NCBI GenBank assembly: GCA_030602245.1
Contig: JAUWAC010000004.1
Coordinates: 115,285-179,284, forward strand
DNA: 64,000 bases
Direction of reading: 5' to 3'
DNA from: Marinobacterium sp.
GTDB lineage: Bacteria; Pseudomonadota; Gammaproteobacteria; Pseudomonadales; Balneatricaceae
Shown: positions 1-9,598 of the stretch, piece by piece
How positions within the stretch are numbered: the first letter of the stretch is position 1
How the letters are laid out: every line of letters starts with the position of its first letter
The notes under the pieces: generated by a model
Seen by the model: the letters and a program-made list of their open reading frames with translations, nothing else
Told to the model about the DNA's origin: nothing
Database searches by the model: none
Position numbers and translations under genes: made by a program

Positions 1-870
1 ACCGGCGATATCCGGCGCCGAACCATGGCAGGGTTCGTACATGCCCTTGCCGTTCTTGTCCAGCGACGCGGACGGCAGCATGCCGATGGAACCGGTCAGC
101 ATGGCGGCGGCATCGGAGAGGATATCGCCGAACATGTTGCCGGTGACAATGACGTCAAACTGCTTCGGTGCGCGCACCAGCTGCATCGCCGCGTTGTCGA
201 CGTACATGTGGCTCAACTCAACGTCCGGATATTCGCTCTTGAGTTCTTCCATGATCTCGCGCCAGAGCACAGTCACTTCGAGCACGTTGGCCTTGTCGAC
301 GGAGCAGAGTTTCTTGTTGCGCGCACGGGCGGCTTCGAAGGCCACGCGACCGATGCGGCGGATTTCGTTCTCGTCGTAGACATAGGTGTTGAAACCTTCG
401 CGGATACCGCCTTCCTTCTCACGGATACCGCGCGGCTGGCCAAAGTAGATGCCGCCGGTCAGCTCCCGCACGATCAGGATATCAAGGCCGGAGACAACCT
501 CTTCCTTCAGTGTCGACGCATGGGCCAGCTGCGGGTACAGAATCGCCGGGCGCAGGTTGCCGAACAGTTCAAGCTCGGTGCGAATACCCAGCAGCCCCTT
601 TTCCGGACGGATCTGGAAATCGGGAATCGTGTCCCATTTCGGCCCCCCGACCGCGCCAAGCAAAATCGCATCGGCCGCCTTACAGGCCGCCAGCGTATCC
701 TCCGGCAACGGTTTGCCCGTGGCGTCGATGGCGGCACCGCCCACCAGCGCTTCACCCATTTCGAGACCAAGCGCAAAGGTGTCGTTGACGACATCCAGCA
801 CCTTGCGCGCCTCGGCAACGATCTCCGGACCGATGCCGTCACCCGGCAGCAACACTACTTTTTTAGTCAT
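1..870 (-). CDS. leuB: 3-isopropylmalate dehydrogenase, C-terminus cut by window edge
   Basis: LeuB oxidatively decarboxylates 3-isopropylmalate to the 2-keto acid precursor of leucine, using NAD+, in the cytoplasm. The start at 868-870 gives [17 protein letters not shown], the standard N-terminus of the family with its GDGIGPE motif. The frame stays open for 290 codons to the window edge, where it reads DIAG, within the conserved region that follows the metal-binding aspartates. The family is about 360 residues long, so about 70 are missing outside the window; this is an edge effect, not a truncation. It is the last visible gene of a leuC-leuD-leuB operon, 25 nt after leuD. Confidence 0.97.
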   Translation of the reverse strand, partial: MTKKVVLLPGDGIGPEIVAEARKVLDVVNDTFALGLEMGEALVGGAAIDATGKPLPEDTLAACKAADAILLGAVGGPKWDTIPDFQIRPEKGLLGIRTELELFGNLRPAILYPQLAHASTLKEEVVSGLDILIVRELTGGIYFGQPRGIREKEGGIREGFNTYVYDENEIRRIGRVAFEAARARNKKLCSVDKANVLEVTVLWREIMEELKSEYPDVELSHMYVDNAAMQLVRAPKQFDVIVTGNMFGDILSDAAAMLTGSIGMLPSASLDKNGKGMYEPCHGSAPDIAG

Positions 871-895
871 GGTATGTTCCTGAATTCGTTTCTGA

Positions 896-1546
896 TCAGT
901 TATGGATGGCATCGAACAGCCAGGGCGCTTCCTGACGACGGCGCGCCTCGTAGGCCTTGATCGCATCCGCATGCTGCAGGGTCAGACCGATATCATCGAG
1001 CCCTTCCAGCAGGCAGTGTTTGCGGAAGCCGTCGACCTCGAACGCAAACGCCTCGCCGCTCGGCGTCACAACGACCTGACGCTCCAGATCAACCGTGAGC
1101 TGGTAGCCTTCGGCCGCTTCCACTTCCTGGAACAGCTGGTCGACCTGAGCCTCACTGAGCACAATCGGCAGCAGGCCGTTCTTGAAGCAGTTGTTATAAA
1201 AGATATCGGCAAAACTCGGCGCGATGATCGCCCGGAAGCCATAGTCATCCAGCGCCCAGGGTGCGTGCTCGCGGCTGGAGCCGCAGCCGAAGTTCTTGCG
1301 CGCCAGCAGCACGCTGGCGCCCGCGTAGCGCGGCTGATTCAGCACGAAATCCGGATTCAGCGGACGACCGCTGCAATCCTGATCCGGCTGTCCCTCGTCG
1401 AGATAACGCAGCTCGTCAAACAGGTTGGGACCGAAGCCGGCACGCTTGATCGACTTCAGAAACTGCTTGGGGATGATCATGTCGGTATCGACGTTGGCGC
1501 GATCCAGCGGAGCGACAATACCGGTGTGCTGGGTAAACTTTCTCAT
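896..1546 (-). CDS. leuD: 3-isopropylmalate dehydratase small subunit
   Basis: LeuD is the small, swivelling subunit of isopropylmalate isomerase, which interconverts 2- and 3-isopropylmalate together with LeuC. The 216-residue product starts [20 protein letters not shown] and carries the substrate-binding segment [15 protein letters not shown], diagnostic of aconitase-type small subunits. Length is normal for a proteobacterial LeuD. It lies 12 nt downstream of leuC and 25 nt upstream of leuB on the same strand, so the three are almost certainly cotranscribed. Confidence 0.98.
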   Translation of the reverse strand: MRKFTQHTGIVAPLDRANVDTDMIIPKQFLKSIKRAGFGPNLFDELRYLDEGQPDQDCSGRPLNPDFVLNQPRYAGASVLLARKNFGCGSSREHAPWALDDYGFRAIIAPSFADIFYNNCFKNGLLPIVLSEAQVDQLFQEVEAAEGYQLTVDLERQVVVTPSGEAFAFEVDGFRKHCLLEGLDDIGLTLQHADAIKAYEARRRQEAPWLFDAIHN

Positions 1547-1558
1547 GGGACTGCTCCT

Positions 1559-2980
1559 TTACTGGTTCATCATCTCACGCACGTCAACGAAGTGGCCGGC
1601 GATCGCTGCCGCCGCCGCCATGGCCGGACTGACCAGATGGGTGCGCCCGCCGAAGCCCTGACGGCCCTCGAAGTTGCGGTTGGAGGTGGAGGCACAGTGC
1701 TCACCCTGACCGAGCTTGTCCGGGTTCATCGCCAGACACATCGAACAGCCCGGTTCACGCCACTCAAGACCCGCTTCGATAAAGATCTTGTCCAACCCCT
1801 CCTGCTCGGCCTGCGCCTTCACCAGCCCCGAGCCCGGGACGACCAGTGCCTGTTTCAGTGTCGGGGCGACCTTGCGACCCTTGACCACTTCAGCCGCCGC
1901 ACGCAGATCCTCGATCCGCGAGTTGGTGCAGGAGCCGATGAAGACGCGATCGAGCCGAATATCGGTGATCTTCTGATCCGCGCTCAGCCCCATATACTGC
2001 AACGCACGACGGATACCCTCGGCCTTAACCGGATCCGCTTCACGCTCCGGGTTCGGTACCGTGGCATCCACCGGCACCACCATCTCCGGCGACGTTCCCC
2101 AGGTGACCTGCGGCTTGATATCTTCGGCGCAAATCTCGACAACATGATCGAACTGCGCATCTTCATCCGACACCAGCTCTTTCCATGCCTCGACGGCGCG
2201 CTCCCACTGCTCGCCCTTGGGCGAGAACGGACGATCCTTGAAGTACTCGATGGTCTTGTCGTCAACCGCCACCAGCCCCACCCGGGCACCGGCCTCGATC
2301 GCCATGTTGCAGATGGTCATGCGCCCTTCCATCGAGATCGAGCGGATCGCACTGCCGCCAAACTCGATCGCACAGCCGGTACCGCCTGCGGTGCCGATAA
2401 CGCCAATGATGTGCAGCACCACGTCCTTCGCGGTCACGCCCGGGCCCAGCTCGCCATCAACCCGAACCAGCATGTTCTTCATTTTCTTGGCGATCAGACA
2501 CTGAGTTGCCAAGACATGCTCGACTTCGGAGGTGCCAATACCGTGCGCCAGTGCGCCGAAGGCACCGTGCGTCGAGGTGTGCGAATCACCACAGACAACG
2601 GTGGAACCGGGCAGCGTCATCCCCTGCTCCGGACCCACCACGTGGACGATCCCCTGACGGGCATCGTTCATCTTGAACTCGACGATGCCGAAGTCATCGC
2701 AGTTGGCGTCCAGCGTCTTGACCTGAATCCGGGACACCGGATCCGCAATCTCATCGACACCACCGGCACGCGCCGTGGTCGGCACGTTGTGATCCGGTGT
2801 CGCCAGGTTGGCGTCGATGCGCCACGGCTTGCGACCGGCCAGGCGGAGCCCTTCAAACGCCTGCGGCGAAGTCACTTCATGCAGAATCTGGCGGTCGATG
2901 TAGATCAGCGCGCTGCCGTCTTCATTCTCGCGCACCAGATGCGCATCCCAGAGCTTGTCGTAGAGGGTTTTACCGGCCAT
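1559..2980 (-). CDS. leuC: 3-isopropylmalate dehydratase large subunit
   Basis: LeuC holds the [4Fe-4S] cluster of isopropylmalate isomerase in leucine synthesis. The 473-residue product shows the aconitase signatures [19 protein letters not shown] and [13 protein letters not shown], plus [13 protein letters not shown]; the cysteines in the last two supply the three cluster ligands. The start is supported by a GGGAG ribosome binding site a few bases upstream on the minus strand. It is the first gene of leuCDB and is divergent from a LysR regulator, as in Pseudomonas, which suggests control by that regulator. Confidence 0.98.
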   Translation of the reverse strand: MAGKTLYDKLWDAHLVRENEDGSALIYIDRQILHEVTSPQAFEGLRLAGRKPWRIDANLATPDHNVPTTARAGGVDEIADPVSRIQVKTLDANCDDFGIVEFKMNDARQGIVHVVGPEQGMTLPGSTVVCGDSHTSTHGAFGALAHGIGTSEVEHVLATQCLIAKKMKNMLVRVDGELGPGVTAKDVVLHIIGVIGTAGGTGCAIEFGGSAIRSISMEGRMTICNMAIEAGARVGLVAVDDKTIEYFKDRPFSPKGEQWERAVEAWKELVSDEDAQFDHVVEICAEDIKPQVTWGTSPEMVVPVDATVPNPEREADPVKAEGIRRALQYMGLSADQKITDIRLDRVFIGSCTNSRIEDLRAAAEVVKGRKVAPTLKQALVVPGSGLVKAQAEQEGLDKIFIEAGLEWREPGCSMCLAMNPDKLGQGEHCASTSNRNFEGRQGFGGRTHLVSPAMAAAAAIAGHFVDVREMMNQ

Positions 2981-3063
2981 CAGCTGCTCCCGCTTGGTTG
3001 GTATCGGTTTTTCGTGTCGTCATTCGATGGCGCCATGCTATTGCAGTTGCCCAGCACACACAA

Positions 3064-3100
3064 ATTCATTATTTTCAGAATATGAATTCCATTTTGGAAT
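3064..3100. promoter_or_regulatory. candidate LysR operator between leuC and its divergent regulator
   Basis: Two overlapping inverted repeats sit just upstream of the LysR gene: ATTCAT-N12-ATGAAT (3064-3087) and ATTCC-N5-GGAAT (3086-3100). Dyads of this kind between a LysR gene and its divergent target are the usual position for LysR binding. No footprint can be inferred and the promoter elements are not clear, so the role is inferred from position and symmetry. Confidence 0.45.
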
Positions 3101-3119
3101 AATTGGACGAGATCACAGG

Positions 3120-4007
3120 ATGACACCTCAGCTCGACAGCGCCAGTCTGCAGGCATTTGTGCAGGTTGCCGAAAGCGGATCGTTTTCGGTCGCGGCCGCT
3201 AAACTGTTCCTGACCCAGTCGGCGATCAGCAAACGCATCGCGCACCTTGAGGCGCAGGTCGACTGCCGACTGTTCGACCGCATCGGGCGCCAGATCAGTC
3301 TGACCGAAGCCGGACGCACCCTGCTGCCACAGGCGCGACAGATTCTGCACGCGCTCGAAGACGCGGCCCGCTCGCTGCAGAACCTGTCCGATGAGGTCAG
3401 TGGACGTCTGTCACTGGCAGCCAGCCACCACATCAGCCTGCACCGACTGCCGCCGATTCTGCGCCGGTATGCGCAACGCTTTCCCAATGTGGAGCTGGAT
3501 CTGCGCTTCGATGAATCGGAAGTCGCCTACGAGCGCATCCTGCGCGGCGATCTGGAGCTGGCACTGATCACACTCGCCCCCGAGAGCGACCCCCGCGTGC
3601 AGAGCGAAACACTCTGGATCGATGCACTGCAGTATGTCGTCGCCAACGATCACCCCCTTGCGCGCGATCCGGCGCCGGACCTCAAGCAGCTGAACCGCTA
3701 CCCGGCGCTGCTGCCCGCCCCCAACACCTTTACGCACCAGCTGGTGCGCGAGCAGCTGTCTGCGCTCGGCCTGCAACCGAACCTGGGCCTGAGCACCAAC
3801 TATCTCGACACCATCCGCATGATGGTGCGCATCGGGCTGGGCTGGAGCCTGCTGCCGGAGACCATGATCGACGAGGGATTGACGCGACTGCCGATCGCGC
3901 GCGAACCGATTCAACGCCCACTCGGCGTGATCTGTCACCGCGACCGCACGCTCTCTAACCCGGCGCGCGAGCTGATGCGCATGTTGCGCGAACAGGCAAC
4001 GGTTTGA
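3120..4007 (+). CDS. LysR-family transcriptional regulator, likely controlling leuCDB
   Basis: The 295-residue product begins MTPQLDSASLQAFVQVAESG and continues into a LysR winged helix-turn-helix (residues about 8-65; AAAKLFLTQSAISKRIAHLE). A periplasmic-binding-protein-like effector domain follows, about residues 90-290. The ATG at 3120 was preferred to an upstream in-frame start at 2994 because the LysR family begins at this point and the earlier codons lie inside the divergent promoter region. Divergence from leuC suggests it senses a leucine-pathway intermediate or a related metabolite, but the effector is not identifiable from sequence. Confidence 0.9.
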   Translation: MTPQLDSASLQAFVQVAESGSFSVAAAKLFLTQSAISKRIAHLEAQVDCRLFDRIGRQISLTEAGRTLLPQARQILHALEDAARSLQNLSDEVSGRLSLAASHHISLHRLPPILRRYAQRFPNVELDLRFDESEVAYERILRGDLELALITLAPESDPRVQSETLWIDALQYVVANDHPLARDPAPDLKQLNRYPALLPAPNTFTHQLVREQLSALGLQPNLGLSTNYLDTIRMMVRIGLGWSLLPETMIDEGLTRLPIAREPIQRPLGVICHRDRTLSNPARELMRMLREQATV

Positions 4008-4068
4008 GCCTTTTCGACGATGGCACCGGCGCGCCCGGCCCTGTAAGATCGCCTCTGACGGGTTGTTT

Positions 4069-4074
4069 TATACT
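4069..4074 (+). promoter_or_regulatory. candidate -10 element for phaEC
   Basis: TATACT lies about 70 bp upstream of phaE in a short intergenic region. No convincing -35 element is visible at 16-18 bp spacing, so an activator-dependent or weak promoter is possible. Confidence 0.3.
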
Positions 4075-4142
4075 GCCGCAGGGCCGGCACCACTCGCCGT
4101 CAACACCCGTTAGCCAGAGAGTTCCACCGAAGGGAGAGAGAC

Positions 4143-5102
4143 GTGGCAGATGATCTGCTGAGCCTCATGCAGCAGTGGATGAAACAGCTGGAGCAGCAGC
4201 GTGCAACAGCAGGCGAAGACCCGCTGGACGCCTGGTTTCAGATGCAGCAGGCGTTACAGCCACTCGGGGTCGATCAACTCCCGCCACAGCAGGCCGAGCT
4301 GGTCTCACTGCTGACCCGGCAATCGATCGAATTCAGCCGTTTCGCCGAACAGATCATCTCACAGCTTGAACACAGCGGCAGCGAAACCGAGCTCAGCGCG
4401 CTGCTGAACCAGTTTCATGGTCATCTTCGCCGCCTGACGCAGGAGTGGATACTCAAACGCTGGCAGCTGCCGGAACAGCTCGGCGCCCTGTTCCATACCC
4501 ACAGTTTTCAGGATGACCTGCTGCTGGACAATCCGTTCATTCACGGCCTGAAAAGCCTGCTCAATACGCCGTCACAGCTGGGGCTGCAGCACAGCCTGCA
4601 GACCCGATTACAAACCGGTATCGATCTGCTGATCGAATACGAGCAGGCACTGCGCGATTACAGCGCCCACTACAGCGCGATCAACACCGACGCAACCCGC
4701 GGCTTTCTCACGGCGATCGAGCAGGCGGATCCACCGATCCAGAGCATCGGTGAGCTGCATGATCTCTGGGTCGAGGCATACGAGCAGAGCTACGCGGACA
4801 CGATCGCCAGCGATGACTACCGCGACGCACACGGCCGCATCTCCAATGCGGTGATGAGCCTGCGCCGCTACCTGCAGCACTGGCGCAACAACCAGCTGCA
4901 GCAGTTCGGCATCCCCAGCGCGGAACAGCTGGAGCGGATTCATCAGCGTCTGCACGAGCAGCGCCGCCAGCTCAAGGCACTGAACCGGGAAGTGCAGGCA
5001 CTGCGCACGCTGCGCGACGAGGTCACCGAGCTGAAGCAGCAGCTGAATCGGAGTCGCCGTTCAGGCACCCGCAGCCGCAAACAAACGGACACGCGTTCAT
5101 GA
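4143..5102 (+). CDS. phaE: class III PHA synthase subunit PhaE
   Basis: PhaE is the non-catalytic partner of the two-subunit class III polyhydroxyalkanoate synthase and is needed for PhaC activity on the granule surface. The 319-residue protein starts at a GTG with a purine-rich ribosome binding site just upstream. It is rich in Gln, Leu and Glu, mostly helical, and ends in a basic coiled-coil tail (about residues 255-319). The identification rests on this character and on its 4-nt overlap (ATGA) with a typical class III phaC. PhaE sequences are poorly conserved, so the neighbour is the stronger evidence. Confidence 0.9.
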   Translation: MADDLLSLMQQWMKQLEQQRATAGEDPLDAWFQMQQALQPLGVDQLPPQQAELVSLLTRQSIEFSRFAEQIISQLEHSGSETELSALLNQFHGHLRRLTQEWILKRWQLPEQLGALFHTHSFQDDLLLDNPFIHGLKSLLNTPSQLGLQHSLQTRLQTGIDLLIEYEQALRDYSAHYSAINTDATRGFLTAIEQADPPIQSIGELHDLWVEAYEQSYADTIASDDYRDAHGRISNAVMSLRRYLQHWRNNQLQQFGIPSAEQLERIHQRLHEQRRQLKALNREVQALRTLRDEVTELKQQLNRSRRSGTRSRKQTDTRS

Positions 5103-6163
5103 AGGGGCTGAAACTGGACCCGGGCCGGATTCGCGAAGAGCTGGCACGCTTCAACCAACAGCTTCAGGACAGCTACCACACCCTGAAAGCGATCGACAGC
5201 GTCGACGTGGCACCGACGCCGTTCGACACGGTGTATCGCAACGACAAGGTGTGCCTGAACTATTACGCACCGGCGTCAGACACCCCCCGGCTGGCGCCGA
5301 TCCTGATCTGCTATGCACTGGTCAACCGTCCCTACATCGCCGATCTGCAGGCCGATCGCTCGCTGATCGCCGAGCTGACCCGTCGCGGCATTCCGGTCTA
5401 CCTGATCGACTGGGGCTATCCGGACGAGACCGACCGCTTCCTCGATCTGGACGACTACATCAACGACTACCTGCACAGCTGCGTCGAGGCCACCTGCCGG
5501 CACGCCGACAGCGAACAGATCACGCTGCTCGGCATCTGCCAGGGCGGCACCTTCAGCCTGTGCTACACGGCGCTGCACCCGGCACGCGTCAGAAACCTGA
5601 TCCTGATGGTCACCCCCATCGACTTCCACAGCGACGATTTCATTCTCAGCCATCTGGCGCTGAAGGTGGACGCCGATCTGGCGGTGGAGACCTATGGCAA
5701 CATCCCGGGCGAGCTGCTTAACGATACCTACAACTCGCTGATGCCGATGCGACTGGGAATACAGAAAAATCTCGGTCTGCCGAACCAGCTCAGCAGCCAG
5801 GAGAAAGCGCTCAACTTCCTGCGTATGGAACGCTGGATCAACGACGGTCCGGATCAGGCGGGAGAGGCGTTTCGCAGCTTCATCAAGCAGTTCTTCCAGC
5901 AAAACCTGCTGCTCAAAGGCGAGGTACAGATCGGGAGCGGTACGGTGGACCTGATGCAGATCAGGCAGCCGATTCTGAACATCATCGGCCGCCACGATCA
6001 TCTGGTGCCGCCCTCATCGTCGAAAGCGCTCAGGGGCGCCACCGCCAGCGCCGACTATCAGGAGCTGGAAGTCCGGGCGGGGCACATCGGTGTGTTCGTC
6101 AGCAGCCGTGGCATCCGCGAGGTACCCACCGGCATCGCCGACTGGCTGCGATCACGGCAGTGA
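5099..6163 (+). CDS. phaC: class III PHA synthase catalytic subunit PhaC
   Basis: This enzyme polymerises (R)-3-hydroxyacyl-CoA, usually 3-hydroxybutyryl-CoA, into storage polyester. The product has 354 residues, the size of class III PhaC (about 355) rather than class I (about 590). The lipase-like box GICQGG places the nucleophile at Cys147. Asp300 in GRHDHLVPP and His329 in AGHIGVFV complete the triad, with spacing close to the Allochromatium vinosum enzyme. Translation is coupled to phaE by overlapping stop and start codons. It converges with phaR, the PHA regulator gene. Confidence 0.96.
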   Translation: MKGLKLDPGRIREELARFNQQLQDSYHTLKAIDSVDVAPTPFDTVYRNDKVCLNYYAPASDTPRLAPILICYALVNRPYIADLQADRSLIAELTRRGIPVYLIDWGYPDETDRFLDLDDYINDYLHSCVEATCRHADSEQITLLGICQGGTFSLCYTALHPARVRNLILMVTPIDFHSDDFILSHLALKVDADLAVETYGNIPGELLNDTYNSLMPMRLGIQKNLGLPNQLSSQEKALNFLRMERWINDGPDQAGEAFRSFIKQFFQQNLLLKGEVQIGSGTVDLMQIRQPILNIIGRHDHLVPPSSSKALRGATASADYQELEVRAGHIGVFVSSRGIREVPTGIADWLRSRQ

Positions 6164-6173
6164 CCGCACCCGT

Positions 6174-6707
6174 TCAGTCTTTCTGCTTGGTTTCCTGTGC
6201 AGCGCCTGCGTCGCGGGCCCCGGGCTCCTCAGACGCCGCGGCGCCCGACGCATCCGGTTCATCTTCCGGATTACGGGCCGAGAACATGTTCCAGACCGCC
6301 ATGTTCTGATCGGCAATTCGATTCATCATCGTCAGCGGATTGGCCGCGCCCATCATGGTCTGCATCTGCTCGCGGATACGGTCCTGATGCTCGAGGAATG
6401 CGGCGATGCTCTGCTCGAGATACTGGCTCATCATCCCCTGCATGCTGTCGCCGTAGAACCGGATCAGCTGCTGCAGCACCTGATTGGTCAGCAGCGTACC
6501 GTGACCTTCGGCTTCCTGCTCAGCAATGATCTGCAACAGGATGTTACGGGTCAGGTCATTACCGGTTTTCGAGTCCTGCACCTGAAACTGCTCGCCGTTG
6601 AGCACCAGCTGTTTGACGTCTTCCAGCGTCACATAACAGCTGCGGGAGGTATCGTACAGCCGGCGGTTGGTGTACTTCCTGAGAATACGCACGTCCGTCT
6701 CCTTCAT
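6174..6707 (-). CDS. phaR: polyhydroxyalkanoate synthesis repressor PhaR
   Basis: PhaR binds both DNA and PHA granules and represses phasin and synthesis genes until polymer forms. The N-terminus RILRKYTNRRLYDTSRSCYV is the diagnostic PHB/PHA-accumulation regulator DNA-binding domain (residues about 7-67). A helical region rich in Met and Gln (about 70-145) follows, then an acidic, Ala-rich tail. The 177-residue length is typical. It lies convergent to phaC with 10 nt between the two ends, and 27 nt after a small DUF6489 gene on the same strand. Confidence 0.95.
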   Translation of the reverse strand: MKETDVRILRKYTNRRLYDTSRSCYVTLEDVKQLVLNGEQFQVQDSKTGNDLTRNILLQIIAEQEAEGHGTLLTNQVLQQLIRFYGDSMQGMMSQYLEQSIAAFLEHQDRIREQMQTMMGAANPLTMMNRIADQNMAVWNMFSARNPEDEPDASGAAASEEPGARDAGAAQETKQKD

Positions 6708-6734
6708 TGCCTCGCTTGCTACCTCGAAAGTTGA

Positions 6735-6989
6735 TCAGTCCTTGCGATCATCACCGCGACCGTACTGACTCATCATGGTGAATAACATCTTCTGCAGCGC
6801 TTCCATCGAGCCCAGCCCCGAATTCATGTAGGGCTTGAGCAGCGTCAGCGGGTCGTAGCCCTCGGCACCGGCGTCCATCTGCTCGCGAATGCGATTGACC
6901 ATCTCATCCTGCAACGCACTGACATCAGGCAGCCCCAGCGCACGCCGCAGCTCTTCCGGTGTCATGTCGATATTGATCGTGAATTTCAT
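6735..6989 (-). CDS. DUF6489-like small protein beside phaR
   Basis: This 84-residue protein begins MKFTINIDMTPEELRRALGL, matching my recollection of the DUF6489 family; its biochemical role is unknown to me. It is mostly helical and amphipathic, with Met-rich segments, and has no signal peptide or membrane segment. It sits directly upstream of phaR on the same strand, and a candidate promoter lies just before it. That placement suggests a role in PHA granule biology, for instance as a small granule-associated protein, but this is inference from neighbourhood only. Confidence 0.8.
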   Translation of the reverse strand: MKFTINIDMTPEELRRALGLPDVSALQDEMVNRIREQMDAGAEGYDPLTLLKPYMNSGLGSMEALQKMLFTMMSQYGRGDDRKD

Positions 6990-7018
6990 CTCGGACTCCG
7001 TTCAAGTGCCTGAACTAT

Positions 7019-7024
7019 AGTATA
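7019..7024 (-). promoter_or_regulatory. candidate -10 element for the DUF6489-phaR pair
   Basis: Read on the minus strand, TATACT followed by ATAG lies about 30 bp upstream of the small DUF6489 gene. No good -35 hexamer is visible at standard spacing. It is the only promoter-like element between this pair and the MFS gene upstream. Confidence 0.35.
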
Positions 7025-7046
7025 CGACCGGCGCCGCAACACAACG

Positions 7047-8258
7047 TTATCGCTGCGGTTGCTGCGCTTTTTCCGGATGAATCCAGATCGTTGTCAACAC
7101 AATGGCGACAACGCAGGCCGCTGCCGAGACCGTGAACGCGGCCAGCCCTCCACCCTGTTCCCAGATCACCCCGGCCGCAACCGAGCCCAGAAAGCCACCG
7201 GCGCCGAAACCAAGGCTGGAAAACAGTGCCTGCCCGCGTCCCTGAGTCGCCGGCGGGAAGTAATGCTGCACCAGCGCAATACCGACGATGTGCATGCTGC
7301 CAAAGCTCGCGGCGTGCAGCAGCTGCGCGAGCGCGATCAGCAGCAGATGCTCAGGCAACAGCGCCGTCATCACCCAGCGCAGCGCACTGAGCCACAGACT
7401 CACCAACATCACCTGCCGATAAGACCAGCGTGCCAGCACCCGATGCATCCAGACGAACAGCACGATCTCCGCCAGCACCCCCAACGACCAGAGCACGCCG
7501 ATCAGGCCACGCCCATACCCCTGCGCCTCCAGCATCGGACTGAAAAAGCTGTAGTAAGGCCCGTGGGCAAACTGCACCAGAAAACAGACCGCAAAGAACG
7601 CAAGCACCTGCGCGGAGCGCAGCACCGACCCCAGCTGCCCGGGCTGCGGTCGGGTGTCGGCGCCGCCCGCAGCCGGCCGCTGCGCGACGACGAGGGCGTT
7701 CAGCCAGATCAGCACCAGCAGCGTCAGCAGCACCGGCACCAGTACGCGAATGTCGGTCCATTCGAGCAGCCAGCCGACACCGATCACGGCGGCCACGAAA
7801 CCCACCGAGCCCCAGACCCGGATCCGGCTGTAACGGTGCTTGTGCTCACCAAGATGACGCAGCGTCACGACCTCGAACTGGGGCAGGATCGCGTTCCAGA
7901 AAAAGCTGAACCCCAGCGTCACAAGTGCAATGTAGAGCGCCTGCTCCGCCCAGAAGATCAGGCCGAAACAGAGCCAGGCACAGAGCGAACCGAGGCGCAC
8001 AATGCGCATGCGCTGCCCGCTGATATCCGCCAGCCACCCCCACAACGACGGCGCGAGAATGCGCGTCGCATGCAACATCCCCATCAGTACACCGATCAGT
8101 TCCGGCCCGAAACCGAACGATTGCAGATAGAGGCTCCAGTACGGCACCAGCGCCCCGAGAAAGGCAAAGTAGAACAGATAAAACCCGGCCAGACGCACGC
8201 GCGGCACGGCCGTCACGCGCGGCTCTGTGGCGGGTGAATCAGATTGCGGCGAGTGCAT
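7047..8258 (-). CDS. MFS transporter, HcaT/LacY-like
   Basis: This is a 403-residue inner-membrane protein with about 12 hydrophobic segments. It begins [15 protein letters not shown] and enters its first membrane segment at [20 protein letters not shown]. The arrangement and length fit the MFS_1-like group that includes the 3-phenylpropionate permease HcaT; the substrate cannot be predicted. I placed the start at 8258, inside the last 20 bases of speE. A longer frame to 8402 would overlap conserved speE codons and add a non-membrane, Arg/Ser-rich tail. Pseudomonas has a similar transporter beside aroC. Confidence 0.85.
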   Translation of the reverse strand: MHSPQSDSPATEPRVTAVPRVRLAGFYLFYFAFLGALVPYWSLYLQSFGFGPELIGVLMGMLHATRILAPSLWGWLADISGQRMRIVRLGSLCAWLCFGLIFWAEQALYIALVTLGFSFFWNAILPQFEVVTLRHLGEHKHRYSRIRVWGSVGFVAAVIGVGWLLEWTDIRVLVPVLLTLLVLIWLNALVVAQRPAAGGADTRPQPGQLGSVLRSAQVLAFFAVCFLVQFAHGPYYSFFSPMLEAQGYGRGLIGVLWSLGVLAEIVLFVWMHRVLARWSYRQVMLVSLWLSALRWVMTALLPEHLLLIALAQLLHAASFGSMHIVGIALVQHYFPPATQGRGQALFSSLGFGAGGFLGSVAAGVIWEQGGGLAAFTVSAAACVVAIVLTTIWIHPEKAQQPQR

Positions 8259-9093
8259 CGAGGATGTATTGCGGCAGCGCGAAGCAGCCAGCGTGCACCT
8301 GCGGGTTATAGAAACGGGTACGGATCCCGCTGTCACGATAGCGCTGCTGCAGGATCGCCGGATCCGGCGCGCGCAGGGCGCCGTCATCGCTGGCCCAGGC
8401 AAATGTCATCAGACCGCCGGCGTAGGTGGGCACAGCCGCGCTGTAGAACGTCTGATCGGCAAACAGAGGGCCGAGCCGGCGCGCCGTCGTCGCCACTTCG
8501 TCCAGTTGCAGAAAGGCCACACCGTTCTGCGCCACGAAAATACCGCCGGGGTTCAGGCAGCGCTTGCAGCCAGCGTAGAAGCGACTACTGAACAGCACCT
8601 CACCCGGACCGACCGGATCGGTGCAATCCGAGATGATCACATCAAAGCGGGCCTGGGTTTGCGTGACATACTCGACGCCGTCGGCGATGACGATATCGAC
8701 GCGCGGATCATCAAACGCACCGGCCGAGTGGTTGGGCAGGTAACGCTTGCACATCTCGATCACCGCAGCATCAATCTCCACCTGCGTCACCGACACCACA
8801 CCGGGGTGCTTGAGCACTTCGCGCAGCATGCCACCGTCGCCACCCCCGATGATAAGCACCCGACGCGCCGCGCCATGCGCCAGCAACGGCACGTGGGTCA
8901 GCATTTCGTGATAGATGAACTCATCCCGTTCGGTGGTCTGCACAATGCCGTCCAGCGCCATGACACGCCCGAAGCTCGCATTGCGGAAGATCAGCAGCTC
9001 CTGGTGCTCGGTACGATGCTCGAACAGCACCTCATCGATGCTGAAGGCCTGACCGTAGCCCGGATGCAGTTTCTCAACGAAAGTCGTCGTCAT
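8239..9093 (-). CDS. speE: spermidine (polyamine aminopropyl) synthase
   Basis: SpeE transfers an aminopropyl group from decarboxylated S-adenosylmethionine to putrescine, making spermidine. The 284-residue protein starts [17 protein letters not shown] and carries the nucleotide-binding loop [17 protein letters not shown] and the catalytic region [15 protein letters not shown], both hallmarks of the family. The start at 9093 lies inside speD, whose stop is at 9074-9076, giving a 20-nt overlap that suggests translational coupling. SpeD, immediately upstream, makes the substrate, so the two genes form a complete module. Confidence 0.96.
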   Translation of the reverse strand: MTTTFVEKLHPGYGQAFSIDEVLFEHRTEHQELLIFRNASFGRVMALDGIVQTTERDEFIYHEMLTHVPLLAHGAARRVLIIGGGDGGMLREVLKHPGVVSVTQVEIDAAVIEMCKRYLPNHSAGAFDDPRVDIVIADGVEYVTQTQARFDVIISDCTDPVGPGEVLFSSRFYAGCKRCLNPGGIFVAQNGVAFLQLDEVATTARRLGPLFADQTFYSAAVPTYAGGLMTFAWASDDGALRAPDPAILQQRYRDSGIRTRFYNPQVHAGCFALPQYILDALAAI

Positions 9094-9556
9094 CGATCGC
9101 CACCCGTCCGCGAAGAATCTCCTGTACCCGTGTCTCGCAGGGCCCGAACGCCGCCTCCAGCACCGGTATCGTGCGCTCCGGTTCAGCCTGCCCACACATA
9201 AAGACATCAAACGCAGCGAAACTGCGTTCGGGCCAGGTGTGCACGCTGATATGAGATTCGGCCAGCACCGCAACGCCGGAGATGCCACCGTTCGGCGTGA
9301 AATGGTGCAGATGCAGATGCAACAGCGTTGCGCCGGCCGCTTCAACCGCATCCCGCAGCGCCGTTTCCATCCGCTGCAGATCATCCAGACCGGTCGCCCC
9401 CTTGAGGTCGACGATCAGATGGGAACCGGCAAAGCGATAACCGTCGCGCTCGATGAAGTAATCCTTGCGTGCCGCACCCGTGCCGGTATTGTACGCCGGC
9501 CATTGCGCTGACGTATCGCTGGCTGCAGTGTCGGTCAGGTCGTCAGAATCCTGCAT
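9074..9556 (-). CDS. speD: S-adenosylmethionine decarboxylase proenzyme
   Basis: SpeD is a pyruvoyl enzyme that decarboxylates S-adenosylmethionine for polyamine synthesis. The 160-residue proenzyme shows the self-cleavage sequence [13 protein letters not shown]: cleavage is expected between Glu100 and Ser101, which becomes the pyruvoyl group. His106 and Cys121 (FDVFMCG) match the catalytic acid and base. It is the short SpeH-type form, with an acidic N-terminal extension of about 25 residues before the conserved core. It overlaps speE by 20 nt. Confidence 0.96.
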   Translation of the reverse strand: MQDSDDLTDTAASDTSAQWPAYNTGTGAARKDYFIERDGYRFAGSHLIVDLKGATGLDDLQRMETALRDAVEAAGATLLHLHLHHFTPNGGISGVAVLAESHISVHTWPERSFAAFDVFMCGQAEPERTIPVLEAAFGPCETRVQEILRGRVAIDDDDFR

Positions 9557-9598
9557 CTTTGGACCTCTCGCTGACTGGTTTACCGCGGTTGCAGCGCC

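Noticed and set aside
1..870. leuB as a pseudogene
   Set aside because: The missing C-terminus is due to the window edge; the visible frame is intact.
902..3085. Open frame of about 727 codons on the plus strand opposite leuD and leuC
   Set aside because: It mirrors the conserved leuCD genes, has no recognisable domain and is Arg/His/Gly-rich, the usual by-product of high GC. Similar long mirrors opposite rhlB, dinG, the MFS gene, ccoN and hemN were also dismissed.
8259..8402. 48-codon N-terminal extension of the MFS transporter
   Set aside because: It lies wholly inside conserved speE sequence, is Arg/Ser-rich and has no membrane character.
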